Assembly: GCA_004322535.1 (NCBI GenBank) | Contig: SCUZ01000060.1 | Coordinates: forward strand, 1-58,691 | DNA length: 58,691 nt | Reading direction: 5' to 3' | Source of the DNA: Rugosibacter sp. | Lineage (GTDB): Bacteria > Pseudomonadota > Gammaproteobacteria > Burkholderiales > Rhodocyclaceae | Part shown: positions 37,418-46,403 of the stretch, in pieces | Layout of the letters: every line of letters starts with the position of its first letter | Position numbering within the stretch: position 1 is the first letter of the stretch | The notes under the pieces: generated by a model | The model's database searches: none | What the model was told of the DNA's origin: nothing | The model's input: only the letters and a program-made list of their open reading frames with translations | Made by a program: the position numbers and the translations under genes

Positions 37418-38524
37418 TCAAATAATTTCCAGCTCGGCATGCAAGGCCCCTGCCGACTTCATCGCCTGCAAAATCGCAATCAAATCCTGGGGATTGGCAC
37501 CCAGCGCATTCAAGGCCTTGACGATTTCGGAAAGATTCGCGCCGCTCTTGATGTTCATCAGCGCACCGCCTTCCTGCTTGATCTCGATTTGTGCATTCGC
37601 TACGCCCGCCGTTTTTCCGCCAGACAGGGCGCCCGGCTGGCTTGCGGCATTTTCGGTATTAATCGACACCGTCAAATTGCCATGGGCTACTGCACAATTT
37701 TCGAGCAGTACCGACCGGTTCATCACGATTGAGCCGGTACGGCTATTAACAATCACTTTGGCCGCTGCTTTAGCCGGATTAACCTCAATGTTCTCGAGGC
37801 GACCAATAAAGCTGACGCGCTCATCCGTGTTCATCGGCGCACGTACCCGAATCTGGCGGCCATCGACGGCTGTAGCTGCCCCCGGAGAAACCCGGTTGAT
37901 GGCTTCAACCATGAGTCGCGTGGTACCAAAATCTGCCGTGTTCAGATCAAAAGAAACAAACTCCCCCTGACCCAGCAACATGGGCACTTCACGCTCGACC
38001 GTCGCCCCCGCTGCGATGCGACCCACCGATAGTTGGTTTACCGTGGTCTTGGAACCAGCCCCCGAGGCGCCCGCACCAACCACCACTACATTGCCTTGCG
38101 CCATGGCATACACCTGACCATCCGCCCCTTTCATCGGGGTAAGAATCAGCGTACCGCCTTTCAAGCTTTTTGCATTACCAATCGATGATACGGTGAGATC
38201 AATCGTCTGACCGGCACGGGCGAAAGGCGGCAAATTAGCAGTAACCATCACCGCCGCCACATTTTTTAATTGCAGCGACAATCCCGGCGGCAGATTAACG
38301 CCCATTGCCGAGAGCATATTGATCATGCTCTGCACGGTAAATGGTGTCTGTGTCGTCTGGTCGCCACTGCCATCAAGGCCCACCACGATGCCATAGCCCA
38401 CCAGTTGATTATTACGCACGCCGGCCACAGTCGCCATGTCCTTGAGTCGCTCGGCGGATGCCGTATCCATTGCCAGCAAACCGGCCAGAAAAATTAGCAG
38501 AAAGCCTGATTTGATGCGTGTCAT
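37418..38524 (-). CDS. flgI: Flagellar P-ring protein FlgI
   Basis: 368 residues with a signal peptide (MTRIKSGFLLIFLAGLLAMDTASA). The start of the mature protein (ERLKDMATVAGVRNNQLVGYGIVVGLDGSGDQTTQTPFTVQSMINMLSAMGVNLPPG) and the C-terminus (GANLSEIVKALNALGANPQDLIAILQAMKSAGALHAELEII) are strongly conserved in the family. FlgI forms the bushing ring in the peptidoglycan layer. It follows flgH by 9 bp. Confidence 0.97.
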   Translation of the reverse strand: MTRIKSGFLLIFLAGLLAMDTASAERLKDMATVAGVRNNQLVGYGIVVGLDGSGDQTTQTPFTVQSMINMLSAMGVNLPPGLSLQLKNVAAVMVTANLPPFARAGQTIDLTVSSIGNAKSLKGGTLILTPMKGADGQVYAMAQGNVVVVGAGASGAGSKTTVNQLSVGRIAAGATVEREVPMLLGQGEFVSFDLNTADFGTTRLMVEAINRVSPGAATAVDGRQIRVRAPMNTDERVSFIGRLENIEVNPAKAAAKVIVNSRTGSIVMNRSVLLENCAVAHGNLTVSINTENAASQPGALSGGKTAGVANAQIEIKQEGGALMNIKSGANLSEIVKALNALGANPQDLIAILQAMKSAGALHAELEII

Positions 38525-38533
38525 TGCGAGCTC

Positions 38534-39199
38534 CTAAAATGGCATAAAGGAAAGAAAGAATTTCCCTAGCCAACCCATGACCTGGGCTGAATCCAGGAAG
38601 CCGTTCGCCTTGTATTCGATGCGCGCATCCGCAACCTGAGTCGACACCACAGTATTGGCAGCGGTGATGTTATTGGGATTCACCACGCCAGAGAATCGAA
38701 TGAACTCTTCACCCTCTTTCAGCCCGATTTGCTTTTCGCCTGATACCAGCAGATTCCCGTTGGGATAGACCTCGATCACCGTGACAGCCAGTGCGCCGGT
38801 GAAATCATTGGAGGAGGTGTTCTCGCCCTTGCCGTTGAAATTGTTGGTGTCGCTGGCAGCCAGTGCCGTACCTTGGGCTCCTTTGAATGGCAAACCGACG
38901 ATGGTCGGGACAGTAACATCGACCTTCTGGCTACGCGTAGTCTTGTTTTCCGACTTCTTCGAGGCCTGAACTTTTTCCTGGATATTGATAATCAATGTAT
39001 CGCCCACAAAGCGGGCACGTCGATCCTCAAACAGGGGGCGTGCAGAAGCGACATTGAAAATTGCCCCATTGCTGGGGGCAAGAGTAGATCGTGGCTCGGG
39101 CCGAGCCGTCATGGGCTGATGTATGGCAGTCGGCGGAGTCGTCGTCACGCAACCAGCTAACAGAATCACCAGCAAGAACCAGCAAATTAATTCACTCAT
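38534..39199 (-). CDS. flgH: Flagellar L-ring lipoprotein FlgH
   Basis: 221 residues with a lipoprotein signal (MSELICWFLLVILLAGC). The mature protein shows GAIFNVASARPLFEDRRARFVGDTLIINIQEKVQASKKSENKTTR, GENTSSNDFTGALAVTVIEVYPNGNLLVSGEKQIGLKEGEEFIRFSGVVNP and the closing SAQVMGWLGKFFLSFMPF. FlgH forms the outer-membrane ring around the rod. It sits between flgG and flgI as usual. Confidence 0.97.
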   Translation of the reverse strand: MSELICWFLLVILLAGCVTTTPPTAIHQPMTARPEPRSTLAPSNGAIFNVASARPLFEDRRARFVGDTLIINIQEKVQASKKSENKTTRSQKVDVTVPTIVGLPFKGAQGTALAASDTNNFNGKGENTSSNDFTGALAVTVIEVYPNGNLLVSGEKQIGLKEGEEFIRFSGVVNPNNITAANTVVSTQVADARIEYKANGFLDSAQVMGWLGKFFLSFMPF

Positions 39200-39221
39200 G
39201 ATGTGAGTCTTTCATGACTAA

Positions 39222-40004
39222 TTACAGTTGCGTCAGCTTCGCCAGCATGGCATCCGATGTGCTTACGGCTTTGGAATTAAGCTCATAGGCCCGCTGAGTC
39301 TGGATCATGGTGACCAGCTCTTCTGCCACATTGACGTTTGATGTTTCCACATACCCTTGATTGAGCAAGCCAACGCCATTGGTGCCTGGCGTATTAGGCG
39401 TTGGCGTGCCCGACGACGCCGTTTCAACAAACAGATTTTCGCCCATGCTTTGCAAGCCGCCATTATTGATAAAACCTGCCAGCTGGATCGTGCCAATCTG
39501 GGTGGGTGTAGTCACGCCTTGCTCGGTATAGGACACGATGCCATCACGACTGATTGAGACACTCGTCGCTGTGCTCGGAATGGTAATTGCCGGCGACAGG
39601 GGATAGCCACTGGAGGTTACGATCTGGCCGGTGCTATCCAACTGTAAAGAACCATCGCGGGTATAAGCGAGTGTACCATCCGGCATTTGAATCTGGAAAA
39701 AACCATTGCCATTAATCGCGATATCGAGCGGGCCTTCGGTACGCTGCAAGCTGCCTTGGCTAAAATTGCGCTCAGTTGAAATGGGTCGCACACCCGTGCC
39801 CAACATCAACCCTGAAGGAATCTGCGTCTGTTGTGACGATTGCGCACCAGGCTGACGCATGGTCTGGTAGAGCAAATCTTCAAATACAGCCCGCGCACGC
39901 TTAAAACCATTCGTGCTGACGTTGGCCAGGTTATTGGAAATGACATCAAGATTAGTCTGCTGGGCATCGAGGCCCGTCTTGGCAATCCAGAGGGAACGAA
40001 TCAT
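39222..40004 (-). CDS. flgG: Flagellar distal rod protein FlgG
   Basis: 260 residues, the usual length. It has the rod signature [37 protein letters not shown] near the start and the C-terminal helix [43 protein letters not shown]. FlgG builds the distal rod through the P and L rings. It follows flgF by 19 bp in the flgB-J operon. Confidence 0.97.
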   Translation of the reverse strand: MIRSLWIAKTGLDAQQTNLDVISNNLANVSTNGFKRARAVFEDLLYQTMRQPGAQSSQQTQIPSGLMLGTGVRPISTERNFSQGSLQRTEGPLDIAINGNGFFQIQMPDGTLAYTRDGSLQLDSTGQIVTSSGYPLSPAITIPSTATSVSISRDGIVSYTEQGVTTPTQIGTIQLAGFINNGGLQSMGENLFVETASSGTPTPNTPGTNGVGLLNQGYVETSNVNVAEELVTMIQTQRAYELNSKAVSTSDAMLAKLTQL

Positions 40005-40023
40005 GGTGTTGGCCTTTTAAAAA

Positions 40024-40776
40024 TTATCGTGAAGAGAGAATCTGGGCAGCCGCACGATCGTTGGCATCCGCCGTCGATAGCATCTTCATCTGCATTTCAA
40101 ATTGGCGCGCCAGCGAAATCATGTTAACCATTTGCTCAGCAGCATTGACGTTGCTGCCTTCGATATAACCAGAGGCAATTTTTGTCTGTTCATCAATCGG
40201 CGCAGCACTCCGGTCTTTCATGCGAAACAAGCCATCTTCGCCACGCACTAGATCAGTTTCCAGCGGGTTGACCAGCTTGATGCGGCCAATACTATTGACC
40301 GTATTTTTTTCACCCGACTCTGGAATGGTCGACACCGTGCCGTCAATGCCAACGCTGACTTTGACTTCCGGCGGGATCGAAATCGGCCCGCCATCACCTT
40401 GCACTGGCAAGCCACTGCGGGTTTGCAGAATGCCATTGACATTCAGCTCAAAATTTCCGCTGCGCGTGTAAGCCTCGCTGCCATCGGGCGCTTGTACAGC
40501 AATCCACCCTGTCCCCTGCACCGCCATGTCGAAAGCGCGACCGGTATAGATTTGCGGCCCCGGGGTGAAATCGGTATGCGTACTCGCATCCACAGCAAAG
40601 GCTCGCGTCGACAAACCGGGAGGCAGCGCGTTCGATTGAACTTGAACTGCACGCAAGCGATGCTCTTCGGCGCGATAACCCGTAGTTGATACATTGGCCA
40701 GATTGTTCGCCACCGCCGCCTGACGGTTTAAAGTCTGGCTGGCTCCGGTCATCGCCGTGTAAATCAGTCGATCCAT
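40024..40776 (-). CDS. flgF: Flagellar proximal rod protein FlgF
   Basis: 250 residues. The rod signature is [36 protein letters not shown], with the closing helix GYIEGSNVNAAEQMVNMISLARQFEMQMKMLSTADANDRAAAQILSSR. FlgF is a minor proximal rod component. A 51-bp gap separates it from flgE, and that gap is largely filled by a copy of the dispersed 24-bp motif. Confidence 0.97.
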   Translation of the reverse strand: MDRLIYTAMTGASQTLNRQAAVANNLANVSTTGYRAEEHRLRAVQVQSNALPPGLSTRAFAVDASTHTDFTPGPQIYTGRAFDMAVQGTGWIAVQAPDGSEAYTRSGNFELNVNGILQTRSGLPVQGDGGPISIPPEVKVSVGIDGTVSTIPESGEKNTVNSIGRIKLVNPLETDLVRGEDGLFRMKDRSAAPIDEQTKIASGYIEGSNVNAAEQMVNMISLARQFEMQMKMLSTADANDRAAAQILSSR

Positions 40777-40796
40777 GCGCTCCCTTTCAAATGACT

Positions 40797-40821
40797 CGCC
40801 GCATCGCCAGCGCCGACTTTT
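40797..40821 (-). repeat. Copy of dispersed 24-bp motif between flgE and flgF
   Basis: On the minus strand 22 of 24 bases match: AAAGTCGGCGCTGG is perfect, then CGATGCGGCG. It is the only clear intergenic copy. It lies 6 bp after the flgE stop and about 20 bp before the flgF ATG, in the transcribed direction, so it would be part of the operon mRNA next to the flgF ribosome site. Confidence 0.8.
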
Positions 40822-40827
40822 TATCTA

Positions 40828-42105
40828 TCACCGCAGGTTGACCAGCGTTTGCAGGATGCTATCCATCGTCTTGATGCTCTGTGCATTCGCCTGGTAAACC
40901 CGCTGTTGGGTAATCATGTTGACCAACTCAGCCGTCAGGTCGATATTGGCATCTTCCACTGCGCCGGACTGGAAAACACCAAATTGACCGGAGGAGCCAG
41001 GCGTACCTAGAACAGCTGTACCAGTCTCCGGCGTTTGCGCCCAAACTCCGTTACCCAATGGTTGCAGCCCTTGCGGATTACGGAAGGCTGCCAGCACGGC
41101 CTGACCAATAACTTGTGTCTGACCATTGGTGTAGTTACCCAGCACCGTTCCATCCGAACCAACCTTGAATCCGACCAGCGAACCGGCGGCAAAGCCATCC
41201 TGTAACAAGGTATTTACCGCAAAGGGTGAGCCAAACTGGGTGCTCCCCGCGAAACTTAAATTGAATGCCATCGGCGCGACAGCTCCCGCGTAACCCAACT
41301 GTGCAGGCGTGATGGAAACCGCAAGGGGTGCTGAGGTTATTTGACCTGCCGTATTGAATGTCAAGCTTCCTGTTGCGCCTAAATTACTGAATGTGGGAGA
41401 AGCCCCCGCCGGATTGGTTACAGTGGAATACACATCCCACGCATTCGTGGCCGTTTTGACAAAGTACGTCGATTGTGTGTGCGGATTACCCAAACTATCG
41501 TAGATCGTCACCGCCGTCGATTGGTTGTACGAGGTGGGATCTGCATAGTTAAAAGGGGTCGTCGCAGGCACCGCTACGCGCGAATCGAGATTGAGATTGG
41601 CCTGTACCCCTGTTGCTCCGGTACTTGTGCCGGTAGCCTGTGGCGAACCAGTCAAGCTTTGAGTGGGATTAAACAGCCGTAGCGGAGTATTCGGACTGCC
41701 TGATGCGACAACACCATTTACCGCCATGATGCCTTTGAGCTGCAAGCCTTCGGCGTTGACAATAAAGCCATCCTTGTTCAGTTGAAACTGTCCATTGCGA
41801 CTATAAAGCGTGCCACCTAATCCATCATCCATCTGGAAGAAACCACCACCGTTGATCGCGATATCCAATGGATTGTTAGTGTTAGAAATATTGCCTTGGG
41901 CAAATTGCTGCAGGACGCTTGATATCTTTGTTCCCAGACCAATGGGGGATGCTCCCGAACCATTGAGCGACGCCGCAAAGACATCGGCAAATTGCGTCGT
42001 ACTCGACTTGAAGCCAACTGTGTTGGCATTGGCGATGTTGTTACCAATGGTGTCGAGTGCCTTGGCTGATGAATTTAATCCACTTAACCCTTGCTGAAAG
42101 CTCAT
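40828..42105 (-). CDS. flgE: Flagellar hook protein FlgE
   Basis: 425 residues. The start MSFQQGLSGLNSSAKALDTIGNNIANANTVGFKSSTTQFADVF and end QSGAVEDANIDLTAELVNMITQQRVYQANAQSIKTMDSILQTLVNLR are the conserved rod/hook coiled-coil ends; the middle is variable surface domain. FlgE polymerises on the FlgD cap to form the hook. It lies 12 bp after flgD. Confidence 0.97.
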   Translation of the reverse strand: MSFQQGLSGLNSSAKALDTIGNNIANANTVGFKSSTTQFADVFAASLNGSGASPIGLGTKISSVLQQFAQGNISNTNNPLDIAINGGGFFQMDDGLGGTLYSRNGQFQLNKDGFIVNAEGLQLKGIMAVNGVVASGSPNTPLRLFNPTQSLTGSPQATGTSTGATGVQANLNLDSRVAVPATTPFNYADPTSYNQSTAVTIYDSLGNPHTQSTYFVKTATNAWDVYSTVTNPAGASPTFSNLGATGSLTFNTAGQITSAPLAVSITPAQLGYAGAVAPMAFNLSFAGSTQFGSPFAVNTLLQDGFAAGSLVGFKVGSDGTVLGNYTNGQTQVIGQAVLAAFRNPQGLQPLGNGVWAQTPETGTAVLGTPGSSGQFGVFQSGAVEDANIDLTAELVNMITQQRVYQANAQSIKTMDSILQTLVNLR

Positions 42106-42117
42106 GATTTTCTCCGT

Positions 42118-42795
42118 TTAGAAAATTTGTTTGATATCGTTCAATGTCACCAGACCCGAAGCACCAAGATTCAAGCTCACCCCCTGGCTACTCCGATTGA
42201 TGTTTTGTACACCAGCAAGTTGCAAGGCCGTTGCCGCAACATTGTCTGCACCCTGTGCCGCTGCCACCGAAATGCTGTATGCACCATTCACCGCCTGCAC
42301 CCCGGCATCTGTCTTGCCGTCCCACACGAAGTTATGTACACCGGCATCAAGCCTGCCCAGATTCAGGGTATTCATGACAATTCCGTTCGCATCTTTTATG
42401 GTAACGGCCACCTGATCCGCATTGGCGGCAAGCTCGACCCCACCCACCGCACCCGCATCGGTAAGATTCATCCCGTTACCTGCAATAATGACTTGATGCC
42501 CAACCAGTGCCGCCGCTTGCAACGCCTCCGAATCAGCGCTCGAAGACAATAGTTGCTTCAGTGTCGCATTAAGCTTCTCAATGCCATCCACCGTACTGAT
42601 CTGCGCCAATTGAGAGGTCATCTGGGCGTTATCCATCGGGTTGAGCGGATCCTGATTTTTCAGCTGTGTCGTCAGCAATTTCAGGAAGCGATCCTGCGCA
42701 TCCGTCGTTGCGCTGGTAGTTTTCTGGGCAGTGCCGTTGATCGAATTCAGCAGGGTCTGGGTTGCCGCATTACCTGTCGTTACACTCGTTACCAT
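42118..42795 (-). CDS. flgD: Hook-cap scaffold protein FlgD
   Basis: 225 residues. The N-terminal export and capping region contains QDRFLKLLTTQLKNQDPLNPMDNAQMTSQLAQISTVDGIEKLNATL, the family signature. The C-terminal Tudor/FnIII-like part includes NTLNLGRLDAGVHNFVWDGKTDAGVQAVNGAYSISVAA. FlgD caps the growing hook and is shed later. Confidence 0.97.
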   Translation of the reverse strand: MVTSVTTGNAATQTLLNSINGTAQKTTSATTDAQDRFLKLLTTQLKNQDPLNPMDNAQMTSQLAQISTVDGIEKLNATLKQLLSSSADSEALQAAALVGHQVIIAGNGMNLTDAGAVGGVELAANADQVAVTIKDANGIVMNTLNLGRLDAGVHNFVWDGKTDAGVQAVNGAYSISVAAAQGADNVAATALQLAGVQNINRSSQGVSLNLGASGLVTLNDIKQIF

Positions 42796-42813
42796 GACTC
42801 TCTCCTAGGAAAT

Positions 42814-43215
42814 TTATTGCCCAATCGCCAGCGTCTTTTGCAACAGCGACTTGGCGGTATTCATGATCTCGACGTTGTTCTGATACGAACGCGAGGCAGA
42901 AATCATGTTGACCATTTCATCGACCACATTCACATTCGGCATGGCGACATAGCCTTGCGCATCAGCCGCTGGATTTTTTGGGTCATACATCATGCGTAAC
43001 GGCGCGGCGCTATCAACCACCTGCGTGACACGCACCCCGATGCCACCACCTTCGACCGGGGTCGCCTTGAACACAACCTGCTTGGCACGGTAGGGCTGGC
43101 CATCCGCGCCAAGCATGCTGTCGGCATTCGCCAGGTTGCTGGCCACCGCGTTAAGACGGGCTGATTGTGCGGTGAGTGCGGAACCAGCAATTGAAAAAAC
43201 GTTAAGTAGACTCAT
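42814..43215 (-). CDS. flgC: Flagellar proximal rod protein FlgC
   Basis: 133 residues. [33 protein letters not shown] at the start and [45 protein letters not shown] at the end are typical of FlgC, with the A(S)NLAN rod motif intact. It pairs with FlgB and FlgF in the proximal rod. The gap to flgB is 27 bp. Confidence 0.97.
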   Translation of the reverse strand: MSLLNVFSIAGSALTAQSARLNAVASNLANADSMLGADGQPYRAKQVVFKATPVEGGGIGVRVTQVVDSAAPLRMMYDPKNPAADAQGYVAMPNVNVVDEMVNMISASRSYQNNVEIMNTAKSLLQKTLAIGQ

Positions 43216-43242
43216 GATGATGATGATTTGGTTATTGGCCGT

Positions 43243-43665
43243 TTATTGACTCAGCGCCAGCTGCATATCCTTAATGTCGCCACGAATGAATGTCAGCACG
43301 GCTTCCAGCCGCAAGGCGTTCTCGGCAAAAGCACTGCGCTCGATATCCATATTGACTGTATTGCCATCGGCATTCGGCTGGAATTCCGTGCGATATCCAA
43401 CTGCCAAAGCGAAAGGAGAGTCCTTTGCTCCAGCCACAATATGGCGAGGTGAAGTTGTTGCCAGACCAACATGACTGCCATCAGCACGCCCGGCAACTGC
43501 CGTCGCCAGCGCTCCCTTGAAGTCAATATCGCGCGCCTTGAAATCAGGTGTATCGGCATTGGCGATATTCGAGGCCAACAGTTCCTGACGATAAGTCAGC
43601 GCGCCTAGTGCCGCGCGATGGATGCCGAGCTGGCTGTCAAATCGATCACTCATGCTGTTAGTCAT
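43243..43665 (-). CDS. flgB: Flagellar proximal rod protein FlgB
   Basis: 140 residues. LGIHRAALGALTYRQELLASNIANADTPDFKARDIDFKGAL is the FlgB signature, and the closing FAENALRLEAVLTFIRGDIKDMQLALSQ is typical. Start choice is between ATG 43665 (MTNSMSDRF) and ATG 43653 (MSDRF); neither has a clear ribosome site. It is the first gene of the long flgBCDEFGHIJ operon, driven by the sigma-54 promoter at 43697-43712. Confidence 0.95.
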   Translation of the reverse strand: MTNSMSDRFDSQLGIHRAALGALTYRQELLASNIANADTPDFKARDIDFKGALATAVAGRADGSHVGLATTSPRHIVAGAKDSPFALAVGYRTEFQPNADGNTVNMDIERSAFAENALRLEAVLTFIRGDIKDMQLALSQ

Positions 43666-43696
43666 TTGATGATTAAGAAATTCACACCTCGACTAA

Positions 43697-43712
43697 TGCA
43701 TCATTCGTGCCA
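43697..43712 (-). promoter_or_regulatory. Sigma-54 promoter of the flgB operon
   Basis: On the minus strand TGGCACGAATGATGCA has exact GG-N10-GC spacing and matches the consensus except for A in place of the first T of the -12 TTGC. Start of transcription is expected near 43686. The CGGCAA-N3-TTGCCG inverted repeat is about 110-135 bp upstream, a normal place for an enhancer site. Confidence 0.85.
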
Positions 43713-43806
43713 CACAGTGACTTAGGCTTTTCTGCACGATAAATGCAGGTACTTCAAAAAATCCGGCAAAAAATCCCCCTTTTAAAAGGCAATACTGCCC
43801 AGTAAT

Positions 43807-43823
43807 GCGGCAAAACTTGCCGC
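43807..43823. promoter_or_regulatory. Inverted repeat GCGGCAA-N3-TTGCCGC in the flgB/flgA divergent region
   Basis: GCGGCAAAACTTGCCGC has perfect 7-bp arms around AAC. It lies about 72 bp before flgA and upstream of the flgB sigma-54 promoter. The core is identical to the copy in the flgK leader. I see no strong promoter for flgA itself. Confidence 0.6.
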
Positions 43824-43894
43824 TTGAACAGACAAAAGACTTGGGCCCTGCTGGCTGTATCCACTCTACAAGAACCGTGTTGTAATCTCCTCCC

Positions 43895-44602
43895 ATGAAC
43901 TCATTGAAAACACTCTTTCTCTCGGCAGTTTCTTCTGGCGTCCTGCTGTCTGCCTCGGTTATGCCAGCAACTGCATCAGCCGCTGCTGTCGCACCAATTC
44001 AACTTGCTATTGCCGAGTTTCTTGATGTTCAGAATAAAGGTTTACCAGGTCAGGCTAGTTACAGCATTGGTGCTATCAATACCAGCGGCTTGCCTGATGA
44101 TTGTCGCAACCTGAATGTCACGATGGATGCCAATGCCCGCCCCTGGGGGAAAACCCATGTCAATGTACGCTGTACAGAAGGCAGCACATGGAGCCTGTAT
44201 GTTCCTGTGGATATCCATGTGCTGGTCAACTATGTCGTCAGTGCCCGCCCATTAACTGCAGGTCAAATAATTAGCACGACAGACATTCGCCAGAGTCAAG
44301 GTGATCTTGCTGATTTACCCCAGGGCATTTTGACCGACCTCGCACAGGCCATAGGTCAACTCTCCCGTATCTCTCTTCCCGCCGACCGCCCTTTGCGCGC
44401 CGATATGCTGCGTCAGCCTCTGGTGGTGAAACAAGGGCAGAATGTCAAAGTAGTGTCCGAAGGTGCCAGTTTCCAGGTCAGTAGCGATGGGCGCGCGCTC
44501 AACAATGCCGCCGCAGGCCAGGTAGTTCAGGTTCGCCTCGCCTCCGGCCAAGTGCTAAGTGGCATCGCGCAGAAGGATGGCACAGTTGCCATTGCTTATT
44601 GA
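43895..44602 (+). CDS. flgA: P-ring assembly chaperone FlgA
   Basis: 235 residues with a signal peptide (about 1-29). The C-terminal SAF-type domain contains VDIHVLVNYVVSARPLTAGQIISTTDIRQSQGDLADLPQGILTDLAQAIGQLSRISLPADRPLRADMLRQPLVVKQGQNVKVVSEGASFQVSSDGRALNNAAAGQVVQVRLASGQVLSGIA. FlgA assists polymerisation of FlgI in the periplasm. It is divergent from flgB and 194 bp upstream of flgM. Confidence 0.95.
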   Translation: MNSLKTLFLSAVSSGVLLSASVMPATASAAAVAPIQLAIAEFLDVQNKGLPGQASYSIGAINTSGLPDDCRNLNVTMDANARPWGKTHVNVRCTEGSTWSLYVPVDIHVLVNYVVSARPLTAGQIISTTDIRQSQGDLADLPQGILTDLAQAIGQLSRISLPADRPLRADMLRQPLVVKQGQNVKVVSEGASFQVSSDGRALNNAAAGQVVQVRLASGQVLSGIAQKDGTVAIAY

Positions 44603-44734
44603 CGAAACATTCCTGGTGTAGATTGTTTGGGAATTACTTGCATTCTGTCGCCACGGGTTTATCCAGACTTTGCCCCCTCAGGCGAAGCTTCTTCTCTTTT
44701 CCACCCAATTCGTAGAAAATTGACACTTGAAAGC

Positions 44735-44761
44735 TAAAGTCTGCGTCTTCCAAGCCGTTAA
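44735..44761 (+). promoter_or_regulatory. Sigma-28 (FliA) promoter of flgMN
   Basis: TAAAGTCT and GCCGTTAA separated by exactly 11 bp match the flagellar sigma-28 consensus TAAAGTTT-N11-GCCGATAA at 14 of 16 positions. The flgM start is 35 bp further on. FliA would thus drive the gene of its own inhibitor. Confidence 0.85.
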
Positions 44762-44796
44762 ACCATACAAGCTCCAAATCTTATGAAACAACTCTT

Positions 44797-45099
44797 ATGA
44801 AAATCGACGCCTCCAGAACTTCACCTGCTTCGCCCACAGCAGCGCCTCAGAAAACTCGCCTACAGAACACAACAAATCCTGTGGCAACAAATTCTCCTGC
44901 AGCAGATGGCTCGGTGACGACCCACCTGCAAACAACTGGCGGGGCAAGCGCGACTCAAGCGCCTTTTGATAGCCAGCGTGTCGCAGAAATACGCCAAGCC
45001 ATTGCAGAAGGTCGTTTTCAGATCAATACCGACAAGATCGCCGACCGTCTGATCGGGGATGTCCGCGACTTTCTCGCAAAAGACCAACCGGCCACCTGA
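44797..45099 (+). CDS. flgM: Anti-sigma-28 factor FlgM
   Basis: 100 residues. The N-terminal two thirds are disordered (Ala/Thr/Pro-rich). The C-terminal part FDSQRVAEIRQAIAEGRFQINTDKIADRLIGDVRDFL is the conserved FliA-binding helix pattern. FlgM holds FliA inactive until it is exported through the completed hook-basal body. It is 10 bp upstream of flgN. Confidence 0.95.
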   Translation: MKIDASRTSPASPTAAPQKTRLQNTTNPVATNSPAADGSVTTHLQTTGGASATQAPFDSQRVAEIRQAIAEGRFQINTDKIADRLIGDVRDFLAKDQPAT

Positions 45100-45109
45100 T
45101 TAGCTTTTT

Positions 45110-45595
45110 ATGTCTTTGACCTTGGTTCATTCACTGATAGAGCAAACAGTTGCGGAGCTGCAACGTTTTCTTGCAGTGATTGACACAGAGAGGCAGGCAC
45201 TGGTTTCAGGCAAAATCGATCAATTACCGGCGATCGCGGAAAAAAAGTCCGCGCTAGCAACACGCCTCGCGACGCTCGAATCGCAACATGAAAATGCATT
45301 GCATGAAGCTGGTTTCGCGGCAGGACGCGAAGATGTCGTCGCCTGGCTTGCGGCTAACGCACCCCCCTCTGCTCCCGCAACACCTGCAATACCCGCGCTA
45401 TGGCAACAGCTCATTATCCTTGCGGCTGAAGCAAAACGGGAAAATGAAACCAATGGTAAATTGATTGGTGCCCAGATGCAGCAAAATCAGCAAGCGCTCG
45501 GCCTACTCCTTGGAAAATCTGCAGATGCCACGACCTACGATGCCGGTGGGCAACAAAAATCCATGACTGGCCGACGGCCCTTGGGTAGCGCCTGA
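45110..45595 (+). CDS. flgN: Flagellar export chaperone FlgN
   Basis: 161 residues, helical. The start SLTLVHSLIEQTVAELQRFLAVIDTERQALVSGKIDQLPAIAEKKSALATRLATLE and the NGKLIGAQMQQNQQALGLLLG stretch are typical of FlgN, the chaperone for FlgK and FlgL. It is cotranscribed with flgM and convergent with motD, with 10 bp between stops. Confidence 0.92.
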   Translation: MSLTLVHSLIEQTVAELQRFLAVIDTERQALVSGKIDQLPAIAEKKSALATRLATLESQHENALHEAGFAAGREDVVAWLAANAPPSAPATPAIPALWQQLIILAAEAKRENETNGKLIGAQMQQNQQALGLLLGKSADATTYDAGGQQKSMTGRRPLGSA

Positions 45596-45605
45596 GTCCT
45601 TTCGT

Positions 45606-46403
45606 TCATTCTGCCAGCGGCACATCCACTGCCAAATCGGGCGTAGGTGACTCAATCGTAATCGCGACACGCCGATTTTTCTGCCGGCCTTCTGGCGTGG
45701 CATTATCGGCAAGAGGTCGCTGGTCAGCATAGCCAGTTGCCGTTAAGCGGCGTGGATCAACGTTGGTATCAATGAACAATCGCACCACACTGGCCGCACG
45801 AGCAGCAGAAAGCTCCCAGTTGGAGGGAAATTGCGGATTAGTGATAGGGACATTGTCCGTATGCCCCTCGACTCGAACAGGAAAATCAGCAGTCGCCAGC
45901 ACTCGGCCTACGGCACCCAGCGCGCGCACCGCCCCCAGACCCAAACGCGCTTCGCCCGGTAAGAACAAGGCGCTGGCACTGATATCAATGGTAAGGCCCA
46001 GGGCACCTTCTGCCATCCTGACCTTGCCTTCAGCCATTAACGGTGCCAAAGCCTGATTAAGCTCTTTTGCCAAGTTGCGCAGGTACTCTTTTTTAACCAG
46101 TCGGGCTGGATCCGCTTTAATCCTTGTCGAATTGCGTTGGGGAGACAGACTTGTCGGCGCAGGATTGTTCGGGTTAATCATGGCCATCGCACCAGAAGCT
46201 GTGCCTGGCTCGTTGCGAAACGCAGACACTATGGATTCTGACATGACGCGGTACTTCCCCTCATTGACTGACGAAATAGCGTACATCACAACGAAAAAAG
46301 CGAACAGCAGGGTGATGAAGTCTGCGTAGGAAACTAACCAGCGGTCGTGGTTTTCAACATCATCCGAAGCACGGCGGCGACGCCGACGCCTATAGTGCGC
46401 CAT
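45606..46403 (-). CDS. motD: Second stator protein, MotD (MotB family)
   Basis: 265 residues from ATG 46403; the frame opens 17 codons upstream inside motC. A run of seven arginines precedes HDRWLVSYADFITLLFAFFVVMYAISS, with the ion-binding Asp near residue 28. The C-terminal OmpA-like domain has VEGHTDNVPI, NWELSAARAASVVRLFID and NRRVAITI. The FITLLFAFFVVMYAISSVN form distinguishes MotD from the MotB at 11.4 kb. It overlaps motC by 14 bp. Confidence 0.94.
   Translation of the reverse strand: MAHYRRRRRRRASDDVENHDRWLVSYADFITLLFAFFVVMYAISSVNEGKYRVMSESIVSAFRNEPGTASGAMAMINPNNPAPTSLSPQRNSTRIKADPARLVKKEYLRNLAKELNQALAPLMAEGKVRMAEGALGLTIDISASALFLPGEARLGLGAVRALGAVGRVLATADFPVRVEGHTDNVPITNPQFPSNWELSAARAASVVRLFIDTNVDPRRLTATGYADQRPLADNATPEGRQKNRRVAITIESPTPDLAVDVPLAE

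Noticed and set aside
44629-44642. TTGGGAATTACTTGCA upstream of flgM, resembling a sigma-54 site
   Set aside because: GG to GC spacing is 9, not 10, which sigma-54 does not tolerate well. The sigma-28 site closer to flgM is far better.
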